A program made the translations under genes and the position numbers. 32,021 nucleotides of DNA from Isoetes engelmannii (Eukaryota; Streptophyta; Lycopodiopsida; Isoetales; Isoetaceae), in contig JAANSK020278157.1 in the NCBI GenBank assembly GCA_011763485.2, positions 1 to 32,021 of the forward strand, given 5' to 3'. The notes below the pieces were generated by a model. That model was not told the DNA's origin, did no database searches, and saw only the letters and a program-made list of their open reading frames with translations. Below, in pieces: positions 8,827-17,280 of this stretch (position 1 is the first letter of the stretch; the number at the start of each line of letters is the position of its first letter).

Positions 8827-9159
8827 ATGGATCGGATTACAAGCTATGCTGCTGATCTTTCTGCTAGTTTGGGAAGCCTAAATCCAAAGGTAAATTCAGG
8901 TTTGTCTTTATTTAAAGCATATTTCTTTCACGCCTTAGCAAGAATTATCTTCTGAATGTTTCTTTCTTGCACATTTTGTTGCAGATAGTTCTATTCCAAA
9001 AGCAAAGAGGTGTGGTTTAGGGGTTATCAGGCGAGGAATAGATATATTCTACAAGAAACATCAGGCAGTAACTCCAATTGTTGTTGAAGATTTTTCTAGC
9101 CAGAGCTATCAGATCTGGTATCTTTTCTGCATTCATATTGTTCTTTGTGTATATTAAAT
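8827..9159 (+). CDS. possible small two-exon gene, unknown function
   Basis: Exon 1 (8827-8899) starts MDRITSYAADLSASLGSL after an in-frame TGA and follows a T-rich stretch ending TTTCAG at about 8819, as if a 5' UTR intron ended there. A donor CAG|GTTTGT at 8900 and a T-rich acceptor TTGTTGCAG ending at 8984 define an 85-bp intron in phase 1. Exon 2 continues DSSIPKAKRCGLGVIRRG, DIFYKKHQ and AVTPIVVEDFSSQSYQI, and can read to a stop near 9159; alternatively it may splice at CTG|GTATCT (9118) to further exons. I do not recognise the protein. The consistent frame across a canonical intron is the only evidence, so this may also be the 5' end of a broken gene. The CYP74 sequence begins 530 bp downstream. 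Confidence 0.35.
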
Positions 9160-9688
9160 TTCATGTTGAAAAGAAGTTCTGTAGGTTTTGTTGGTTACTA
9201 GAATCCAATCATTTTAAAAGTAGACAGATTGGCATTGAAACACAGTTAATTAGTACATGCGCTGCCTTAGACATGCATCCTGCTAATTTGCGAACATTGG
9301 ATGTTCAAAGTAAATACTTGAATACCACTCATTATTTTAAGTTTTATTGTACTAGTGTTTTACATGCTTTTTTTACAAGGCTGATTGGTTACAGATATAC
9401 GTGTTGTTAGAAGTTACATAATTATGTTAGATTGTGCAATGATGACAGGGGATTATCAATGTATATTTATAAGTTCTTTCGTGGAAATGTGTGTTTGTCG
9501 GTAGAGTGGGTTGTGGAGGTGTGCAGACTGTGGTAAAGCTGGGCCACTAATTATTTGAGGGGTGTTCTCCTGGCAGGATTTTCATGCAGGTAGGTAGTTC
9601 CGATAGGTGACGTCTGATGTCACAACGAATTTCTGCTAATTCCGATTCTCATACTATCTTCTGCTCCAAATTGTTCATCAAATTTAGA
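9160..9688 (+). promoter_or_regulatory. upstream region of the CYP74 sequence with TATA-like box
   Basis: A TATA-like TATATTTATAAG lies at 9462-9473, about 220 bp before the preferred ATG. A near-palindrome GTGACGTCTGATGTCAC, with a TGACG core of the type bound by TGA-class bZIP factors, sits at about 9607-9623. The spacing is reasonable for a plant promoter, but no transcript evidence is available and the gene itself looks truncated. Confidence 0.35.
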
Positions 9689-10543
9689 ATGAGTATGGCA
9701 GAAACATCAGATTTGCCCCTCAAAGAGATTCCAGGCGGTTATGGAACGCCATATTTTGTAGCAGTGAATGACAGAGTAGAGTTTTTCAATCTGGGAGATG
9801 CTGGATTTGTTCAGAAAAAAATAGACACATACGACAGCAGGGTTCTAAGAACCAATATGGCTCCAGGATCTCCAGGATTTCCAGAATTAAGAGTCATTCT
9901 GCTTGCAGATCAAAGCATCTTCAAGGTTCTGTTTGATATGGAAAAAGTGATGAAAAAGAACCTATTTACAGGCACTTACATGCCAAGCACTTCATTTACA
10001 GGAGGATTCAAACTTCTGCCATATTTAGATCCTGTAGAAGATGAAGAAGACCATACAAAATTGAAGAAGTTTTGCTTCTGGGTTTTATTTTCGAATGCTT
10101 CAAAATGGATCCCTGAGTTTGAAGAGGTGATTAATGAAGCCTTTTTGTCTTGGAAAAATGAGATTGAGAAAAATGGAAAGGTTGGATTTGCTGATATAAC
10201 AGGCGATTTTACGTTTAACTTTCTCGCCAGATCTGCATTGACCAAGGAAGCAAATTTAGTAAAGGCACCAAGTTATATACAATGGTGGCAAGTTCCTCAG
10301 CTTCTTCCGGTCGCATCAACAGGTTCTCCTAAATGTATAGAACAAACATTCCTCCATTCATTTCCTCTCCCTTTCTTCCTGGTAGCATGGCAGTACAAAA
10401 AAATCGCATATCTGTTCGAAAAATATGGCACAATTACACTGGATTATGCAGAATCAGAATGGGGTTTGAATCCAAATATTAATGCGTTCAATGTCCCCCA
10501 TATACAGCAGTGTGACATCTTTTTTTCTCCTGTGAACAACTGA
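9689..10543 (+). pseudogene. CYP74 family P450 (allene oxide synthase/hydroperoxide lyase type), N-terminal half only
   Basis: From ATG 9689 the frame encodes 284 residues; a longer start at 9617 adds 24 residues without family resemblance. CYP74 hallmarks in order are LPLKEIPGGYGTPYF (residues 9-23), RTNMAPG (54-60), LLADQSIFKVLFDMEKV (71-87), NLFTGTYMPSTSFTGG (91-106), YLDP (112-115), FNFLARS (176-182), HSFPLPFFLV (223-232) and LDYAESEWGLN (251-261). CYP74 enzymes are about 480 residues long. They convert fatty acid hydroperoxides, without O2 or reductase, to allene oxides (jasmonate precursors), aldehydes or divinyl ethers. Homology ends after WGLN, so the I-helix region and the C-terminal cysteine heme ligand (NKQCAGK-type motif) are absent, and I found neither within the next 2.4 kb. 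No transit peptide is evident. It is a truncated gene, unless an intron begins at GG|GTTTGA (about 10467) and the remaining exon lies outside what I could recognise. The homologous part itself is open throughout. Confidence 0.85.
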
Positions 10544-12960
10544 TTTTCAAGGCAAAAAACTATTTTCTATTCTTTACAGAAGGCATAACCAGCCAAGGTT
10601 CTGAACTCAATTAATAAAATTAAAAAGAGTCCTCTTTGTCAGTTATCAACTAGAATGAAGTCCATGCCAGCCATTCATCTAGTGAATGCTAAACTATTTG
10701 GATTTCTAGTATGGTCAAACTCAATGAATCTTGTCTAGCGTTCCAACTTCAAACAAACCTTGTGGTATGGAAGCCAAGCTTCTAGACAAAGACAACTCTT
10801 TTTAATTTCAAGTTGCAGATGGTTGCTGCAATGCAGCTTTTGACCTTTGTTAAAGAAGGGTAAATGTCTTTTTTCATCTCCCCCCTTATGCAATTTGAAT
10901 GCCAAGTATTGGTTTGCATGTAACAAGGGTTGAGCAGGGCACACATGGCAATGGCACAGACCTGTTACCTTTAAAAGTGACACTTGGCAATTCTGTCATG
11001 GACACTAACACCTCTAATCCCATTCATGTTCAAATTGATTCTTGCAGATACCATGGCTTCACTAAATAAGACGTCTCAATCATAAGTGTATTGACTCTTG
11101 TCTATACCATCATGCTTGCGTTGAGAATAATTCTTAATACATCTCATTCATCAAATACGACACTCAGTTTTAATTCCTGCATTCTATTCAAACGATATCC
11201 ATTTATTCCACAATTCAATCCATTGATGATATTATTTGTCATAGGGGCATTGGTTATGAAATAAATTTTTAAGAGATACATTATATAGTTAAATGTTTAA
11301 GAATGTGCATGCGTTGGTTCCAATTGTAAACTCGTTGTAGACAAGAAGATCCTGTAATTTAGACAAAGAAGATAAGCTATGTTCTGATTTTACAGGTACG
11401 AAAACAAGTATCCACCCATAAACATAGGATATCCATCCTCTAAGCAAAAAGAAGTTTCTATATGGATTAAGTTGTTAGCAATCATTTGAATTTGTACTTT
11501 TCAAGGCACAAGGCACTGAATCATCACGAGGATCTGGGGTCATAAAGTCACATATTATACCACTTCATCAAAATTGTACTGATAACAATACACCTCTTAA
11601 CTTTCCTGGATTGCTTTATTATCTGTTAATGGTAAACATGTTAATGTGCGATGTCCTGAACTTGATTTAACCATCTGCAGACGACTTGAGTTGATTACAA
11701 GAGGTAAGCAACTTGCTTCATGTGCAAAAACTAAGAAAGAATGTGGCACTTCGTAATCATCTACAAGATTCAGGAAGATTTCCAGTTGAATTGAAGAATG
11801 TTATATCCTGCACCAGTACCAACTCCATTTCATGAAGAAATGTAGCAGAATCTTGCAGTTGGATATTCTGTTGTTGAGCAGCAGTCAATACGGTGGTGGT
11901 GCTTAATCTTCCATTTAAAGGACTCATTGAAGCCATTCAAGACATTCCCATATTGTTGCCTCCACTTCTGGGGGTGCTTAATCCCTGTTGGAAGTAGCCT
12001 CCATTGCTCAAATGTGCATTCAGTACTTCCTCAAGAAATTGGTGTACGGAAGTAAGCTTCCTGCATTATCTTCCAAGTTAATTAGTGTAGGATGACTGTA
12101 TAGTAGATTTCATTCAAAGATGAAAGTGCATTTGGATGAGAATGTAAAACATTCTACATAGAACCTGGATTCTGCACTGAACTGACCAATGACTTCGGCA
12201 TTTGAAGCATAGACAACTTCCATCTTGCACTAATGCTTAAAGTGACAGCTGCTCTTATTGATGTTGATACTGCTATTGTTGTTGTACATGTTGTTGCTGA
12301 ACAAATTGATTTTGATTAGAGCTGGCTCTTCACAGGGAAAGGACATCAAGCTTTCTACAAGTGTGTACAGTCAACGAATAAAGTACAATGAGCTTAATAG
12401 ATTTTCATCAACATTTATAGTGGTCATCATCAACAAGCAAGAAATATAATTTCCATCCTTTAATGCACTTTAATCTGTTATCTTACCAATAGGCTCTTGG
12501 TTCGTGTCATGACTAAATTCAATCATATCCTTCAGGCACAAATAACCTAAGAAGTAAATAATCCTTTCATCTAAATTGATGCTATAAAATCATATTCAGG
12601 CATCGCCATCATCCAGCAAACAAAATGCTGCAGTAACGGGACATATCAAAATTTTGCCCCACTAATCATTACCAAATTTTCTGAATCCAATATACCATTC
12701 CAATAGAGCTCTGTGAAATTCTACTACATAAAGATAGAAGATTACAAATCTTTCATAAACATAACAAAATCAGAAACCTAAAAAATAAGCACAATACTTC
12801 AAAAGAATAATACAGCCTGTAAATTACCTCAGAGACTATTCATATTCCGTGGCAAAAACACACCATGACTTCTTGCACAGAAATACCACAAACAAACAGA
12901 GAAATCAAAGCAATTAAAATCAGAGAAAAACAAACAGAATTCAACACATCTACCTCTTCT
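10544..12960. other. 2.4-kb spacer without recognisable gene
   Basis: AT-rich, stop-dense DNA. I searched by eye for the missing CYP74 C-terminal half, in particular the NKQCAGK heme-ligand region, on the plus strand and did not find it. Several open frames shorter than 85 codons have no recognisable domain. The minus-strand stretch at 11750-12060 contains some non-random looking Glu/Leu-rich peptides, but they are broken by stops and I could not place them. Confidence 0.5.
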
Positions 12961-13269
12961 GGTGTCCAAACATAGGTGGTTTCATCCACCGAAACGCAAC
13001 TAGGGTTTGGAAAGGAGGCGGAATCCTGGCAATCATGTCGAACTACTACAGAAACGAAGAGCTAAAGTCGCCGCAGAGGCAGCTGCCGCAAAGAACATGA
13101 AGGGCATGACGGGGAACTCTTTTTTCATGAAAAATGTAAAAAAAAAAAAAGTACGGAGGGTGCTTAGGGGGTGCTTGGGTAGCGCAAAATTGCCCCCCAG
13201 CTACACGCTTTGACCCTGAATCTTGCTGAACGGACTAAATTTAAAGCTGGTTAGAAATTTCGTCAGGAA

Positions 13270-13386
13270 ATTTTGGTGATCGTGAAATTTCTCTCTGAAA
13301 TTTCCTGGCGGCGCCGCTCACGGCTCCGCCACTCGCGACCCGCCAGGAAATTAAATTTCAGAGAGAAATTTCAAGGTCACCAAAAT
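13270..13386. mobile_element. MITE-like hairpin element A with GC-rich core
   Basis: The left arm (13270-13311) starts ATTTTGGTGA and runs through GAAATTTCTCTCTGAAATTT to CCTGGCGG. The right arm (13339-13386) is its reverse complement with a few changes and a 5-bp difference. The centre is GCGGCGCCGCTCACGGCTCC and its continuation. The AT-rich arms with a CpG-rich core give a strong predicted foldback of 117 bp. No clear target duplication is visible. The core resembles that of element B at 14262-14424. Confidence 0.6.
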
Positions 13387-13522
13387 TACCCCCTCCGAAA
13401 TATGCTTTACAAAGAAACACATTATTCAGAATTGAAACATCAAAATAACGTAATCAACGGTTCCTTCAAATTACATCAATATTCCTCTACTATTCAAATC
13501 CGTAATGTCTTTCCGGATTTTA

Positions 13523-13540
13523 GGGAGCGGCGCCGCTCCC
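13523..13540. repeat. 18-bp GC palindrome GGGAGCGGCGCCGCTCCC
   Basis: Perfect palindrome with the same GCGGCGCCGC core as at 7446-7463, element A and element B. The flanks here do not show longer inverted arms, so it may be a core left after the arms decayed. Confidence 0.75.
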
Positions 13541-13604
13541 AGAACCTTTTCTCCACCGACCTTGAGGGTTTGGAGCGCTGAATATCTAAAGGGTTCCATC
13601 GTCA

Positions 13605-13825
13605 GGGCGAGGTAGCAGAATATCTGTTGGGTTGGGTTGAAGTCGGAATAGAAGCAAAATATCTGTCGTGGTAGCAAAATATCTGTGTAGAAAAGCCTTC
13701 TCTGCTTGCTGCGCTAATCCATTCATCTGAGGCGGATCTGGCTTCAATCCGACCATTATCCTTCTAGAAAAGCCCTCTTTGCTTGCTGCGCTAATCCATC
13801 CATCTGAGGCAGATCTGGCTTCTTG
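13605..13825. repeat. tandem repeats: 77-bp unit x2 and GTAGCAAAATATCTGT words
   Basis: A unit beginning TAGAAAAGCC and running through GCTTGCTGCGCTAATCCAT to GATCTGGCTTC appears at about 13688-13745 and 13765-13822 with few differences. Just before it, GTAGCAGAATATCTGT or GTAGCAAAATATCTGT-like words recur at about 13610, 13650 and 13670. The minus-strand open frame 13586-13987 passes through these repeats and is not credible as a gene for that reason. Confidence 0.75.
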
Positions 13826-14261
13826 TTTCAGACGATTCCCTGCACAAAAAGACTCGAATCCGTGATCAAATCCCTGATGCTGAGCCGGAAGCACAAGGGA
13901 AATGAAGGCGGAAATATGGGTACTCCCTGCTTCCTCTGCTAATCCTTCCTTACTGAGAACGAAGAGGCGCAGAACTCGGATCAACAAAGGTTGCTCGACA
14001 CGGAGAGGATTCTATGATCTATGATTACAGAATGTTTGCAATAGGGCTTCTATGGTCTGCATTCAGGGTTTAAAGCAAAACTTAAGAACCGGCAGGGCCA
14101 TCTTCAGAAGATTTGGCAGATTAGAGAAGCTAAGATCTCTAGAAGCAGAAGCAGGGACCATCGCAGATATAGATCCGGCAGTCGCCATAGCTAGAAGCAG
14201 GGGAACAACAGGGGCCACGTGTCAACATATAAGTGGAAATTTGAAGAAACCGTTGATTACG

Positions 14262-14424
14262 TAAGGGAATCAACTTTCCTCGGTTTTCCCCCTCGGAATA
14301 TTTTTCGGCGGCGCCGCCAGCTTTGGCGGTGCACTCGCGGCTCCGCCGCTCGTGCGCCGTCTCAGCTGGCGGCCCCGCCTCAAAATTTCCTCGGCTTAAA
14401 TTCCTCGGGCCGTAGATTCCCTTA
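14262..14424. mobile_element. MITE-like hairpin element B with GC-rich core
   Basis: AGGGAATC at the left end (14264-14271) is matched by GATTCCCT at the right (14415-14422), each bordered by TA (a possible TA target duplication). Inside, GGCGGCGCCGCCAGCT (about 14317-14332) pairs with AGCTGGCGGCCCCGCC (about 14364-14379), and GGCGGTGCAC pairs with GTGCGCCG. The centre CGCGGCTCCGCCGCTCG resembles the core of element A (CACGGCTCCGCCACTCG). It has no coding capacity. Confidence 0.6.
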
Positions 14425-14489
14425 TACATTATATAAATGTGAAGTGATTTCCACCTTTGAATCTTTGCAACAAAATATACATAAATTAA

Positions 14490-14640
14490 GTGGAATAGAA
14501 GGAAGGAAGGAAGAAATAGAATGGATTTTATTTATTTTTGCGTCAGTTCACGAAGAGCAATCGGCCATAGGACCCATCAAAGACCAATTGCGATGGGACT
14601 AAGTTTTATTTGAACGCATCCTGTTCCTATGGGCAGGGAC
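14490..14640 (-). mobile_element. LINE 3' end fragment, minus strand
   Basis: Read on the minus strand, GGGTCCTATGGCCGATTGCT, TTCGTG and AATAAATAAAATCCATTCTA end in a CTTC-repeat tail (about 14503-14520). This mirrors the 3' UTR of the LINE at 6580-7250 (GGTCCCATAGGCCAATTGCT, CCGTGGG, then ATTTATTTTATTCTA repeats). It is a short 5'-truncated or decayed copy of the same family. No ORF2 sequence is retained. Confidence 0.65.
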
Positions 14641-14873
14641 ACGCCTGAATTTGTATAGGATCACATTAAGGTCATTGGCAGCAGAGTTCTTCCTGGATCG
14701 TTGCATCCTTCTTCTTCTTCCTTCATGTCAGAAAATTGCATCCGACCCCTTTATTTTGAGTTTTTGACATCTAAGATGTTGACCTCTTCGTGTGACCCGG
14801 CCTATTGGGCATAAGAAGATCCTGTTTTGAATGCTTCCTGTTGCGTGCTAACTAAGGCAGGAATATTTGCAGG

Positions 14874-14880
14874 TATATAA
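14874..14880 (+). promoter_or_regulatory. TATA box of the GT47 gene
   Basis: TATATAA lies 98 bp upstream of the ATG at 14978, which would leave a leader of about 70 bases. An alternative ATG at 14884 sits only a few bases downstream of this box and opens an unrelated 66-codon frame. It is therefore probably not transcribed as a start. Confidence 0.55.
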
Positions 14881-14977
14881 AATATGGATGCGCAGTTGAC
14901 ATATTTATGGTTGGCAAATCCAAAAAGAGGGCTCAACTGTGAGGTAAATCAAGACACAGGTATCCATTTTTCTAAGC

Positions 14978-16270
14978 ATGGGAAGATGGAGCAATATGGT
15001 TGCCGCATTCATCTTTGTTTTTGTTATTCTCCTGGCATGCCAAGTGTTCCTGCTCCACACCATGTACCCGAGGAACCCAGTTGATCCTTGTTCTAACCAA
15101 AGAATTTATATGTATGACCTGCCATCGCAATTCAACCAAGATTTAATTTCTCGTTGCAACTATAGTCTTGTTTCTTGGCTCAATTTCTGCCCCCATGTCT
15201 TCAACCACGGTTTTGGAGTTCCCCTCAATAATTCGCTGCTTGGTGACGGATGGTATGCAACTAACTTCTATGTCCAGGAAGTCATTTTTCATTCTAGAAT
15301 GCAGAATTATAGTTGCCTGACTTCAGATCTAGATGCAGCAGATGCATTTTTTATTCCTTACTATGCAGGATATGATGCAATACAATACCTATATAATAAT
15401 ATTTCTGAATCTGCCCCTAAGCATGGATTAGAGCTGGTAAAATGGCTTAGAAAAAATGCAGAGTATGCTTGGAGCAAGTATGGTGGTTTAGATCATTTCA
15501 TGGTGATGAGTAGAGTATCATGGGATCTCATAGCCTCCGATTATGGCACTGGAATTTTGGCATTGCCCGAAATGGCAAACATAACAGGATTTTTTATAGA
15601 TAGAAATCCATGGCAAAGCAATCAAGTTGCAGTTCCATATCCAACTTCTTTCCATCCGACAGCGCCGCAGCTGTGGAAGTGGATGAGAAGGATGAGATCA
15701 TGCTCTAGAAAATATTTCATAGCTTTTGCAGGTGGAATTAGGTCTACTATGCCAGAAGTAGTCAGAATTACAAGAAAAGTTCTGTTGGATCAGTGTCTTA
15801 GATCAAACAGCTGCATAAATTTGGATTGTAAGGAATTAAGATGCAGCAGCAACCAAGGTGCTATTACTCAAGCATTCATGAATTCCATATTTTGCCTGCA
15901 GCCTAGGGGTGATTCTCCGACTCGGAGATCGATATTTGATGCCATGGTTGCAGGTTGTATACCCGTGTTTCTGCATAAAGATTCAGCCTATACACAATAT
16001 ATCTGGCATCTACCAGCTGATACCAACAGTTACTCAGTCTACATATCTGACGATGATGTGAGCAGCCAAGGGTTTGATTTAGAGAGACAGCTGCGCAGTA
16101 TTCCGCAACATGAGATTGAAAGGATGAGAAACAACATTATTTCAATGATACCCAGATTGGTGTACATGCACAAGTCTGATCAGGATAATGTTGCAGATGC
16201 ATTTGATGTTAGCATCCATGGTGTGCTTCAAAGAATAGCTTCCTTAGAAATGGCATCTGGTCTTCAATAG
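14978..16270 (+). CDS. GT47 exostosin-family xyloglucan galactosyltransferase-like protein (MUR3 clade), intact
   Basis: Single-exon gene of 430 residues. Residues 8-28 are a hydrophobic signal anchor after a short basic N-terminus, giving type II Golgi topology with the catalytic domain in the lumen. Conserved GT47A blocks follow: RIYMYDLPSQFN (42-53), DGWYATNFYVQEVIFHSRM (90-108), AADAFFIPYYAGYDAIQYL (120-138), DHFMVMSRVSWD (172-183), PWQSNQVAVPYPTSFHP (211-227), FIAFAGGIR (247-255), FCLQPRGDSPTRRSIFDAM (305-323), AGCIPVFLH (325-333) and YTQYIWHLP (338-346). N-glycosylation sequons occur at NYS 61, NNS 84, NYS 110, NIS 141 and NIT 201. MUR3 and its relatives transfer galactose (some transfer other sugars) to xylose side chains of xyloglucan. 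The exact acceptor cannot be read from sequence. It is shorter than Arabidopsis MUR3 (about 620 residues) mainly in the N-terminal stem. No frame damage is seen. Its 3' flank has a second copy at 4009-4458. Confidence 0.95.
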   Translation: MGRWSNMVAAFIFVFVILLACQVFLLHTMYPRNPVDPCSNQRIYMYDLPSQFNQDLISRCNYSLVSWLNFCPHVFNHGFGVPLNNSLLGDGWYATNFYVQEVIFHSRMQNYSCLTSDLDAADAFFIPYYAGYDAIQYLYNNISESAPKHGLELVKWLRKNAEYAWSKYGGLDHFMVMSRVSWDLIASDYGTGILALPEMANITGFFIDRNPWQSNQVAVPYPTSFHPTAPQLWKWMRRMRSCSRKYFIAFAGGIRSTMPEVVRITRKVLLDQCLRSNSCINLDCKELRCSSNQGAITQAFMNSIFCLQPRGDSPTRRSIFDAMVAGCIPVFLHKDSAYTQYIWHLPADTNSYSVYISDDDVSSQGFDLERQLRSIPQHEIERMRNNIISMIPRLVYMHKSDQDNVADAFDVSIHGVLQRIASLEMASGLQ

Positions 16271-16406
16271 AGCAAGGTATACTACAGCCCATCAACTAAT
16301 CAGCACCTTCAGAATGTTAAGCAGAATATAATCTTTGCCACGCTATATAAGGTCTACATTTACATGAATGGCACCTAACTAATCAGAGATTCAAGTTTTC
16401 TTACAC

Positions 16407-16412
16407 AATAAA
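16407..16412 (+). terminator. poly(A) signal AATAAA of the GT47 gene
   Basis: AATAAA lies 137 bp after the stop codon. The displaced copy of this 3' flank (4009-4113) matches up to just before this signal and then diverges. Confidence 0.6.
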
Positions 16413-17045
16413 ACTACTTGGAACCTTGGCTTCAGCTTGCCCATTGTATAAGAAAGAAAAATGCTCTCTCTCTCTCTCTCTTTCTTTCTTATTACAGGAG
16501 GACAGACATCATAGGTAGGCATTCATTTGTAAACTGCCAAAAAAGTGTTGTGGAAAGTTACTTGGGACAGAGTTTTTAAAGCCGACAGGATGTGCCTCCT
16601 CTAAGGTTATCTCAAGTTAACATAGTGGAAATATGTAACAAATGGTGGTTTCCAGTATAACTATTCTTTTCCTTTGCACACGTTGCCACTAAGAGGTTCT
16701 AGACTTTTCTTATTTGAAAATTTTATTTTTCTTATGAGGTTGTGGAACTATTCCACAAGAATGTCAAGACAAAGCAGACAAGATCACAGGTCCAGTTAGA
16801 GTTGCTTTAGATCTGGAGATTTGGAAGATTATATTGGCATGTTGTTTGGTTTGAGAAAAGCAAGAGGGCATGATAGGAGAACTTGAACCTCATTAAACAC
16901 GTGAAAGAGCCCATGTATTTGCAGGCAGTCATCTAGAACTCCATAAAATATGATTGGGTTGGTTCAAATATTAGATTAGGAATATACAGATTTGAAAACC
17001 TTCTCACATTTGCTTTTGAAAAGTGGATAATCGTGTAAAGTGCAG
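16413..17045. other. spacer with (CT)n microsatellite
   Basis: A CT-rich run (CTCTCTCTCTCTCT then TTTCTTTCTT) lies at about 16464-16491. The block at 16530-16567 matches 4421-4458. No gene is recognised before the MA3 exon. Confidence 0.5.
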
Positions 17046-17280
17046 CTTCATATTCATATTCAAGCTTAGAGAGCTCCCTCATAGCTTTGGTCATCATGCC
17101 CTTGATATTTTAGATGCTACTGATGTTGTGGCTCTTTTTCTGACTCGTGCTATTGTTGACGATATAATTCCACCTGCCTTCTTGACAAAGGCACAAAAGG
17201 CTTTACCTGGGGATTGCAAAGGACAAGAGGCAATCGAAAAGGCAGAAAAGAGCTATTTGTTAGCTCAGAAAAAAAACCAG
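17046..17280 (+). pseudogene. orphan exon of an MA3-domain translation regulator (MRF/PDCD4-like)
   Basis: The frame reads HALDILDATDVVALFLTR, AIVDDIIPPAFLTKAQKALP and KGQEAIEKAEKSYLLAQ. This closely matches the ALDILDAxDxLALFxARAVVDDILPPAFL...KGxxVxxxAEKSYLSAP part of one MA3 repeat in plant MA3 domain-containing translation regulatory factors. These proteins carry four MA3 repeats and bind eIF4A. Here only about 65 residues of one repeat are present. Upstream, the expected LLESADDL is replaced by RELPHSFGHH. The fragment is bounded by TGCAG on the left and CAG|GTACGG on the right, so it looks like one genomic exon with its splice sites rather than a processed copy. No other repeat was found nearby, so I call it a gene fragment. 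Confidence 0.75.

Larger units (their letters stand above)
12961..14260. other. GC-richer patch with gene-like fragments, function unknown
   Basis: The stretch starts with CTAGGGTTT (about 13000), a word frequent in the 5' leaders of plant translation-related genes. Short open frames follow: an Ala/Lys-rich one (LLQKRRAKVAAEAAAAKN near 13035) and, near 14127-14190, an Arg/Ser-rich peptide ISRSRSRDHRRYRSGSRHS, like part of an SR-protein RS domain. None forms a complete gene and none continues across a convincing splice junction. Within it lie a hairpin element (13270-13386), a GC palindrome (13523-13540) and a tandem repeat (13605-13825). It may be a decayed gene start or exon pieces trapped among transposons. 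Confidence 0.3.

Noticed and set aside
10735-10983. Minus-strand 82-codon Cys/His-rich frame
   Set aside because: The Cys and His spacing fits no zinc-binding pattern, and the frame has no splice partner.
13586-13987. Minus-strand 133-codon open frame
   Set aside because: It crosses a 77-bp tandem repeat and shows no family resemblance.
14139-14602. Open frames on both strands around 14.1-14.6 kb
   Set aside because: They run through the hairpin core of element B and a LINE tail, so they are explained by composition.
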